A DNA stretch of 59,581 nt from CAYGZC01 sp964354225 (lineage in GTDB: Bacteria; Bacteroidota; Ignavibacteria; UBA10030; SZUA-254), in NCBI GenBank assembly GCA_964354225.1, contig CAYGZC010000017.1, forward strand, positions 1 to 59,581, in the 5' to 3' direction. The notes beneath the pieces are model-generated. The model had not been told where the DNA came from and made no database searches. It saw only the letters and a list, made by a program, of their open reading frames with translations. The position numbers and the translations under genes are program-made. Of the stretch, positions 53,574 through 59,581 are shown piece by piece (within the stretch, counting starts at the first letter, position 1; each line of letters starts with the position of its first letter).

Positions 53574-56027
53574 CTAATTACCCATTCGCAATAAATACTT
53601 TAGATAGAGTGTCATCGACCTTGTGTAATCAAGATAACCATATATTACGACACTTACCAATATTATGCAAAGCAAGCCAAAGGCATAAACTTTCCCAGGG
53701 AATACATCATAAATAATCGAGATTCCCTTGAACAATCGAAGCACAACCCACAATCCAACCAGCGCAATGAGAACAAATACAGGGAGAATATAAAAATCCG
53801 TTTCCATTAAACGAAACAGAATCATTGAAACTGGTATAAGAATAATGTATGGTAGCATCGACCACATTGTAATTGAAAATGCGTGATAGAAATATACTCG
53901 TGTCCTTACCATCATCGAAAATACTTTCACAATAAGGGCGACAAGAAACAACTTTATCAAAATCAAACCGGATATTACAAGGATAAACTTTAAGGGACTC
54001 CAAACGAGCTGAATAAACCATTCCTTTATTCCGTCGGACATAAATTGGCTTAATAGATTATCCAATAAATGATTGTTACGGTAATGCCCTAAGATACTTG
54101 AAAGAACAGTTGCCCAAGTAATGGAAATTATTATTGCCAGAAAGATGGAATGTACATAGGTCAAGATTCGTTGATCGCGGACATCTGCAAAGAAATTATA
54201 TGTTCGAAAGAGAGAACGATTTACACAATCACGGAAGCGTCTGTTTGCATTGTAAATGAATGCAAAGGAGATCAGAGCAATAAAACCAACAATCACATAG
54301 ATTATGGGTGCATTCGATGAATAATTACCGACGGGCAGTGCTTGAACTTTCTCATCATTAAATAGTGCCCTCACTACATCGAATGCAATACGTTTCTCGC
54401 GCTCGTAACTGACTATGCCCATTGCATATAAGTATGGATTGCGGGAATGGGTTGTAAGCGAAGGCCTATCGGTACGCCAATCGTTAAACGACCAAAGAAC
54501 ACTGCCGGCGACTTTGACTTCTTGGATTGTACGATAAAATTGCATCGCATACCTTGCCTGAGATTCCATCGAGAGCGGATCGCTGTAACCGTTACGATTA
54601 CCCGGTTCAACATCCCAGCCATAACGTGCAACAATTATCGGTTTCTCTGGGTAATTCGACTTGAATTGTTTTAAGACACCAAGAAATTCCTTCGGCTCGT
54701 CTCCGTACGAATTCAGTGCTATCATATCGACATAATCGAAACAGGAAGAAATCCTGGAGCTTGTTGCAAAATATACACTACGTTTATCAAGAGATTTTAT
54801 AACATTCCTTAGCCCATTGACTAACTCACATGAACTTGAAGATGATGTTTCGAATTCATCCCCAATCCCCCAGGCAATAACCGAAACATGGTGTTTATCT
54901 CGATCCACCATTTCTTTCAAGTAAGTTGTTACAATTTCCTGATAATAATCCTTTTCAAGAATTTCTCTAGGTACATCGTCAAGCGGAATTTCTTCCATAA
55001 CGAACAACCCATACCGGTCGCAGAGATTCAACGTGTAAGGATGCGGTGGATATAAAAATCTTATTAGATTTGCACCAAGAGTTTTTATTGAGGCAACATC
55101 ACGCTCCAATGCTTCATAGGTCATCGCCGATGCAAAGATAGCGTGATCTTCCTGCCAGAGTATTCCTTTTAATGTTAACAGATTGTTATTCAACATCAAC
55201 GAGCCATCTTTCCATCGTATATCCCTAACACCGGTATCCAAGATGTATTCGTCGATGATGTTGATTTCTTTATTAACAATCCGAACAATCTGACATCTAA
55301 GAACATAGAGATCGGGTGTTTCAGGAGACCATAACTTTGGATTTGGGGCAACAACTTCAGCATTTATCGAAACAGATTTATTAACCAGCGGTGAGACGGG
55401 TGATATTCCACTGCGACCAACTAATGTACTATTTAATTTGTCAATCGCTTCGACCTGAAATCCGAGTTGGTTCCCAGGCTCTGATTTCAAACCTGACCAG
55501 TGATCAGTTATCGCGGAATGGACGATAAATTTTACAGACTTGCCATCATTTGAAATCGTAGTAGCAACATCTATTTTCTCGATGAATAACTTTGGCATTG
55601 CGAGGATATACACATCACGAAAAATTCCACCATAGGATCGCCATCTGCCTACCTGCTGCCGTAAAGGTAATGTCGTCTTGGGAGTTAATTCATTATCGAC
55701 GGAAATCTTAATAACATTTTCAGTGCCGACTTGAAGTATATTTAGTGGAATCGGTAAAATGAAAGACGAATATCCCCCCGTGTGTCGCCCTACAAAATTT
55801 CCATTGATAGTAATTTCGCTTTGATAATTGATGCCATACACAACCAAAGCAAAAGTATATCTATCAAGCATCTCCGATTTGATTTCAAATAAGCGCTGAA
55901 ATATTACTTTCGCTGTGAAGTCGTATGCGCTTGGGATTACCACAGAACCCCACACCTTGCCATCTAATGTATATTTCCATGTGCCGGCAAGATCGATTTT
56001 CATCCGAGATGGTGAATCTTGGAACAT
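53574..56027 (-). CDS. GH2-like protein fused to a C-terminal membrane domain
   Basis: From the first ATG this is 817 residues. Residues ~10-150 are the GH2 sugar-binding domain (DLAGTWKYTLDG, ITINGNFVGRHTGGYSSF, WRSYGGIFRDVYI). An Ig-like domain follows, then a TIM barrel (LLTLKGILWQEDH, KHHVSVIAWGIGDEFE). The GH2 acid/base motif N-E is D-E here (Asp390-Glu391), and where the nucleophile Glu is expected (SEYG) the protein has ARYG, with Arg468. Five or more hydrophobic helices after ~575 resemble a Yip1-type membrane domain. It is probably a membrane-anchored carbohydrate-binding or otherwise altered enzyme. The true N terminus lies upstream (56028..56189). Confidence 0.85.
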   Translation of the reverse strand: MFQDSPSRMKIDLAGTWKYTLDGKVWGSVVIPSAYDFTAKVIFQRLFEIKSEMLDRYTFALVVYGINYQSEITINGNFVGRHTGGYSSFILPIPLNILQVGTENVIKISVDNELTPKTTLPLRQQVGRWRSYGGIFRDVYILAMPKLFIEKIDVATTISNDGKSVKFIVHSAITDHWSGLKSEPGNQLGFQVEAIDKLNSTLVGRSGISPVSPLVNKSVSINAEVVAPNPKLWSPETPDLYVLRCQIVRIVNKEINIIDEYILDTGVRDIRWKDGSLMLNNNLLTLKGILWQEDHAIFASAMTYEALERDVASIKTLGANLIRFLYPPHPYTLNLCDRYGLFVMEEIPLDDVPREILEKDYYQEIVTTYLKEMVDRDKHHVSVIAWGIGDEFETSSSSSCELVNGLRNVIKSLDKRSVYFATSSRISSCFDYVDMIALNSYGDEPKEFLGVLKQFKSNYPEKPIIVARYGWDVEPGNRNGYSDPLSMESQARYAMQFYRTIQEVKVAGSVLWSFNDWRTDRPSLTTHSRNPYLYAMGIVSYEREKRIAFDVVRALFNDEKVQALPVGNYSSNAPIIYVIVGFIALISFAFIYNANRRFRDCVNRSLFRTYNFFADVRDQRILTYVHSIFLAIIISITWATVLSSILGHYRNNHLLDNLLSQFMSDGIKEWFIQLVWSPLKFILVISGLILIKLFLVALIVKVFSMMVRTRVYFYHAFSITMWSMLPYIILIPVSMILFRLMETDFYILPVFVLIALVGLWVVLRLFKGISIIYDVFPGKVYAFGLLCIILVSVVIYGYLDYTRSMTLYLKYLLRMGN

Positions 56028-56189
56028 TGCTGCATCCGTGCCAACCCGTGTCGGTTTGCCGTTCTCAAAAAATTTAACTTCCGGAGAGGTGGGAATGAAT
56101 TGAGCAATCCCGCTTGTATGGAGAGAGAAAATAAAAAGCGCAAATTGTAATATTCTGCGCTGAGTTATTTTACGTTTTATTGTCTTGAT
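56028..56189 (-). other. In-frame signal peptide upstream of the GH2-like ORF, without a standard start codon
   Basis: The reading frame continues 54 codons above the first ATG. It encodes KTIKRKITQRRILQFALFI, then FSLHTSGIAQF, a convincing signal peptide, and PEVKFFENGKPTRVG, a typical start of the mature protein. No ATG, GTG or TTG occurs before the stop codon further up. The codon in the position expected for Met is ATC (56187-56189). Either a rare start codon is used, or the start was lost by mutation or a base-call error. The remaining gap to 56411 is AT-rich with no gene seen. Confidence 0.65.
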
Positions 56190-56411
56190 TGTTATGGGTC
56201 TATGCCCGTCTGTGATTAACTATCGTTCTAATTTCCTGCTTACTAAAAAAACTTAGCAAGAAGTTTTAAAGCAATTCTAATATTGATGCAACTATTTTAA
56301 AAAAATCAATTAAATATAATAAAAAAGAGTGCTGAATGCAACGAAAATCTAATAAAATGGATAGATTTTAAAGAAATTTAATTAAAATCGAATGGAATTT
56401 CCCTTATAAAC

Positions 56412-57182
56412 TTAGTGTGATGTCTCGACACCCGCTTGGATAATTGCCATGAAAGCATCGGATTTAAGACTTGCCCCACCAATTAAGCCCCCATCAATAT
56501 CAGATTGGGAAAGAAGCGATGACGCATTTTGTGCATTCATGCTTCCACCGTATTGAATGATGATCTTTTCGGCAAGTGCCCAGAAGTAAATCTGTCCAAT
56601 TAGTTTGCGTATGAGTTTATGAACTTGATTCGCTTGCTCAGGTGTTGCATTCTTCCCCGTTCCGATTGCCCATACCGGCTCGTAGGCAATGACAAGTTTT
56701 TCAACCTCGGAAGAAGTAAGCTCGTGTAAAACTCCTTTAAGTTGTGTTGTAATTATTTTATCAGTGATTCCGGATTCTCTCTCTTCAAGTGTTTCGCCGA
56801 TACAAACGATGGGAGTTAGTCCTGCACTCAACGCTTTTTTAATTTTCGCATTAATCAGCTCATCGGTTTCCCTGAAGTACTGCCGTCGTTCTGAATGTCC
56901 GAGTATGACAAATTCACAGCCGATTGCTGTAAGCATTTTTGCCGACACTTCACCAGTATAGGCACCGTCATCATAATGCGACATGTTCTGTGCACCAAGT
57001 TTGATCAGAGAATCTTTTATAAGAGACTTCGCTACCACTAATGAAGTATATGGTGGACAGATAACAACATCCACTTCATTCCTGAAATCCTTCAACCGCT
57101 CTTTTAACTCATTAATGAGTGAAGCGGTTTCGTGGATGTTTTTATTCATTTTCCAATTACCTGCAATCAGCTTACGTCGCAT
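56412..57182 (-). CDS. tpiA: Triosephosphate isomerase
   Basis: This 256-residue glycolytic enzyme interconverts dihydroxyacetone phosphate and glyceraldehyde 3-phosphate. Active-site residues are Lys in AGNWKMN, His in ILGHSERR and Glu in VIAYEPVWAIGTGK. The phosphate-binding IQYGGSMNAQNA and GLIGGASL are present. Length is normal. Confidence 0.98.
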   Translation of the reverse strand: MRRKLIAGNWKMNKNIHETASLINELKERLKDFRNEVDVVICPPYTSLVVAKSLIKDSLIKLGAQNMSHYDDGAYTGEVSAKMLTAIGCEFVILGHSERRQYFRETDELINAKIKKALSAGLTPIVCIGETLEERESGITDKIITTQLKGVLHELTSSEVEKLVIAYEPVWAIGTGKNATPEQANQVHKLIRKLIGQIYFWALAEKIIIQYGGSMNAQNASSLLSQSDIDGGLIGGASLKSDAFMAIIQAGVETSH

Positions 57183-57232
57183 AAAAATCTCCGGTTAAAT
57201 TTAAGACTTAGTCATGTGAATAAAATCCCTAT

Positions 57233-57763
57233 TTATCGGTTGAATAAATTCTTAATAGTCTCGATCTGCTTCAGATGATTCATATCGTGACCTGCATAGA
57301 GTAACAACATCTTCTCGATATTTTCTTTACCTCGCTCCGAGTGAATCCCGAAACGCTTCCATTCTTTGGAGGTTAAAGATTTAAGAAGCTCAACATTTTC
57401 TTTCCGGATTGCTGTGAACAGTGTCAGCTTTTTCTGGCAATCAGCATTCTCATAGTGCAAAGACTTAGCCCACTTGTTTTGATCGTATGATTCAATTTTT
57501 GATCCCGGATCGGCAAGAATTTTTCGTATCCGATAACTAAGAACTATTTCTCCGTCCGTTAGATGTGAGACGATCTGAGCAATTGACCATTTCCCTTTTT
57601 TCGGCGGCTTCTGTAGCTGATTGTTATTCAATCCGCGAATTGCTTTTGCAATTGCGGAAGGTGTTGATTCAAATACTTCCAATGGTTCTTTATCTATCAT
57701 ATAAAGAAGTAAATGTTTTGCACATGGATTTCTCTTAATTGATGCCTTGTTAATCTTTTTCAT
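57233..57763 (-). CDS. DinB-family (YfiT-like) putative metal-binding protein
   Basis: This 176-residue four-helix-bundle protein starts at the ATG at 57763, which has AAAGGA upstream; the longer frame to 57832 would run into sucC. Metal-site histidines are suggested by VSHLTDGEI and AGHDMNHLKQIE, the DinB_2 arrangement. Relatives use thiol cofactors in detoxification transferases. The role here is unknown. It follows sucC by 13 bases and may be co-transcribed with it. Confidence 0.8.
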   Translation of the reverse strand: MKKINKASIKRNPCAKHLLLYMIDKEPLEVFESTPSAIAKAIRGLNNNQLQKPPKKGKWSIAQIVSHLTDGEIVLSYRIRKILADPGSKIESYDQNKWAKSLHYENADCQKKLTLFTAIRKENVELLKSLTSKEWKRFGIHSERGKENIEKMLLLYAGHDMNHLKQIETIKNLFNR

Positions 57764-57776
57764 GTTTTTTTCCTTT

Positions 57777-58940
57777 TTAATTATTAATTGCTTGTGTGAC
57801 TTTCCGTGCTGCGTCCTCAAAGCTTGATGCAACTGCGAAGTTTAAGCCAGAGTTAGCAAGTATTTTTCGCGCTTCCTCGGCATTCGTTCCTTCAAGTCGG
57901 ACTACAACAGGTAAACTTACGTTCACTTGCTTCGCCGCTTCGACAACACCGTTTGCAACACGGTCGCACCGTACAATCCCACCAAAAATATTGATTAGAA
58001 CTGCTTTCACATTTTTATCTGATAGAATAATCTTGAAGCCATTAGAAACCGTCTCCACATTAGCGCCGCCGCCCACATCAAGGAAGTTTGCCGGTTCACC
58101 ACCAGCAAGCTTGATTATATCCATCGTCGCCATAGCGAGCCCGGCACCATTTACCATACATCCAACATTACCATCGAGCTTGATGTAGTTGAGATTGTAT
58201 TTTGAAGCTTCGATTTCGAGGGGTTCTTCTTCGTCAAGATCACGCATTGCGAGAATATCTGGATGGCGGAAGAGTGCATTGTCATCAAAATTCATTTTTG
58301 CATCGAGGGCGATAACTTGTCCGTCGGTTGTAATAACAAGCGGATTAATTTCCGCAAGCGATGCGTCTGATTCTTCATAAGCACGATAAAGTGCCAGCAA
58401 AAATTTCACAGCATTCTTTAAAATATCTCCAGATAAACCTAATCTAAATGCCAACTTGCGAGCTTGAAAATCCTTAAAACCGATAGTTGGATTTATGGTT
58501 TCCTTCAATATCTTTTCCGGTGATTCAGCAGCAACTTTCTCAATTTCTACACCACCTTCGGTAGATGCCATAACAACATTTTGAGATTTTGCACGGTCGA
58601 GCGTGATCCCAACATACAACTCTTTTGCGATTGAAATTCCTCGTTCAATGAGAAGCCGCTTCACGATTTTTCCCTCCGGTCCGGTTTGATGAGTTACCAA
58701 TCTCATTCCGAGAATTTGTGAAGCAAGCTCTCTGAGTTCGGCTAAACTCTTGGCAACTTTTACGCCACCACCTTTACCGCGACCACCGGCATGGATTTGT
58801 GCTTTCACAACCCAAACACTTCCGCCGATGCCTTGAGCGACTTTCACAGCTTCATCGACAGAGAAAGCAACTCCACCTTGAGGCGTTGGAACGTTATATT
58901 TTCTTAATATTTCTTTTCCTTGATATTCATGTATTTTCAT
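57777..58940 (-). CDS. sucC: Succinyl-CoA ligase (ADP-forming) beta subunit
   Basis: This 387-residue TCA-cycle subunit binds ATP or GTP through its ATP-grasp domain. MKIHEYQGKEILRKYNVPTP opens it. VKAQIHAGGRGKGGGVKVA, EINPLVIT and NVGCMVNGAGLAMATMDIIKLAGGEPANFLDVGGGA are family marks. The alpha subunit gene sucD is not in the window. It lies 10 bases after the P5C dehydrogenase gene. Confidence 0.97.
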   Translation of the reverse strand: MKIHEYQGKEILRKYNVPTPQGGVAFSVDEAVKVAQGIGGSVWVVKAQIHAGGRGKGGGVKVAKSLAELRELASQILGMRLVTHQTGPEGKIVKRLLIERGISIAKELYVGITLDRAKSQNVVMASTEGGVEIEKVAAESPEKILKETINPTIGFKDFQARKLAFRLGLSGDILKNAVKFLLALYRAYEESDASLAEINPLVITTDGQVIALDAKMNFDDNALFRHPDILAMRDLDEEEPLEIEASKYNLNYIKLDGNVGCMVNGAGLAMATMDIIKLAGGEPANFLDVGGGANVETVSNGFKIILSDKNVKAVLINIFGGIVRCDRVANGVVEAAKQVNVSLPVVVRLEGTNAEEARKILANSGLNFAVASSFEDAARKVTQAINN

Positions 58941-58950
58941 AGTTACTCCA

Positions 58951-59581
58951 TTATTTCACTTTCGTCGCAATCGACTTCGCTTGCGTAAATAGTAAAAGAT
59001 AATCCTGTCCGCCGGCTTTGGAATCTGTGCCGCTCATGTTGAAGCCACCGAACGGATGCGCGCCAACCATGGCACCTGTGCACTTGCGGTTAAGATAAAG
59101 ATTGCCGCAGTAGAATTCTTTCTTAGCTTTTTCAAGTTTCTTTTTATTCTTTGTGTACACTGCACCTGTCAATCCATATTCGGTGTTGTTTGCAATCTCG
59201 AGTGCATGGTTGAAATTCTTCGCCTTGATTACAGCAAGCACCGGTCCGAAGATTTCCTCCTGTGCAATAGTCGCTTTTGGCTCGACATCGGCAATGATCG
59301 TAGGTTTCAAGAAATAACCGTCACACGGTGCACGGTCGCCGCCTGTTATAAGTCGACCACCTTCTTTTTGTGCAGTCTGAATATATTCCAACATTTTTTC
59401 CAACGAGCCCTTGTTAATGACCGGACCCATGTAGTTGTTTAAATATTTTGATGGACCAACAGTAATCGACTCGGCTTTTTGTTTTAGCATCTCAACAAAC
59501 TTATCATACACTTTCTCATCAACGATTGCACGTGAGCAGGCAGAACATTTTTGTCCTTGAAAACCAAACGCAGCAACCGTA
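58951..59581 (-). CDS. L-glutamate gamma-semialdehyde (P5C) dehydrogenase, C-terminal part
   Basis: The frame is open to the window edge, so this is the last ~209 residues of an aldehyde dehydrogenase. The catalytic Cys lies in AFGFQGQKCSACSR. The tail has EEIFGPVLAVIKAKNF, NNTEYGLTGAVYTKNKKK, RKCTGAMVGAHPFGGFNMSGTDSKAGGQDYL, characteristic of the 1-pyrroline-5-carboxylate dehydrogenase branch (proline to glutamate). The 5' part lies beyond the window. Confidence 0.93.
   Translation of the reverse strand, partial: TVAAFGFQGQKCSACSRAIVDEKVYDKFVEMLKQKAESITVGPSKYLNNYMGPVINKGSLEKMLEYIQTAQKEGGRLITGGDRAPCDGYFLKPTIIADVEPKATIAQEEIFGPVLAVIKAKNFNHALEIANNTEYGLTGAVYTKNKKKLEKAKKEFYCGNLYLNRKCTGAMVGAHPFGGFNMSGTDSKAGGQDYLLLFTQAKSIATKVK

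Noticed and set aside
1..59581. CRISPR arrays, tRNA or rRNA genes, complete insertion sequences
   Set aside because: I found no regularly spaced repeats, no cloverleaf-like sequences and no transposase reading frame.

Overview
The window looks like chromosomal DNA of an Ignavibacteria-like member of the Bacteroidota/FCB group. The main evidence is two secreted proteins (402..3809 and 22281..23972) that end in the type IX secretion sorting domain of the YPNPFNPST type. A DUF3276/PUR-alpha-like small protein, lipid A genes (lpxK, lpxB) and AT-leaning Gram-negative gene organisation agree with this. The species assignment is inference. No rRNA, tRNA, CRISPR array or complete insertion sequence was seen.

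Layout. 1-3.8 kb: the tail of an unknown gene and a large secreted SdrD-B-repeat protein. 3.9-9.8 kb: a hemerythrin-like protein, then a five-gene YbhGFSR-like ABC-2 export operon whose ATPase is split into two genes. 9.8-15.6 kb: an M24 peptidase followed by an accessory segment. This segment holds a RelE/RelB toxin-antitoxin pair and a HEPN-motif gene, each bracketed by a direct repeat that carries a promoter. It also holds a decayed gene copy and an uncharacterised lipoprotein/small protein/serine hydrolase operon. 15.7-19.9 kb: a DUF3276 protein, groEL, groES, rsmI and nadE. 20-24 kb: a secreted subtilase and a beta-helix protein. 24.1-28 kb: L-lysine 6-transaminase, a repeat-bearing gap and dnaG. 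28.1-33 kb: a five-PAS histidine kinase, a NarL-type regulator, a stand-alone receiver protein and a broken receiver gene.

33-37 kb: four tightly overlapping genes (two D-Ala-D-Ala-ligase-like ATP-grasp enzymes, a GNAT acetyltransferase and a lysine 2,3-aminomutase with its lysine-specific residues intact). This is the best candidate for an undescribed pathway, probably making a beta-lysine-containing small molecule. 37-53.6 kb is mostly core genes on the minus strand: recG, gpsA, plsY, ispD, queA, ppdK, a class I amidotransferase-like peptidase, lpxK, lpxB, an ICMT-like methyltransferase, an MtnX-like phosphatase and smc. 53.6-59.6 kb: a membrane-anchored GH2-like protein lacking the usual catalytic nucleophile, tpiA, a DinB-like protein, sucC and the end of a P5C dehydrogenase.

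All functions are assigned by reading motifs in the translations. No database search was possible.
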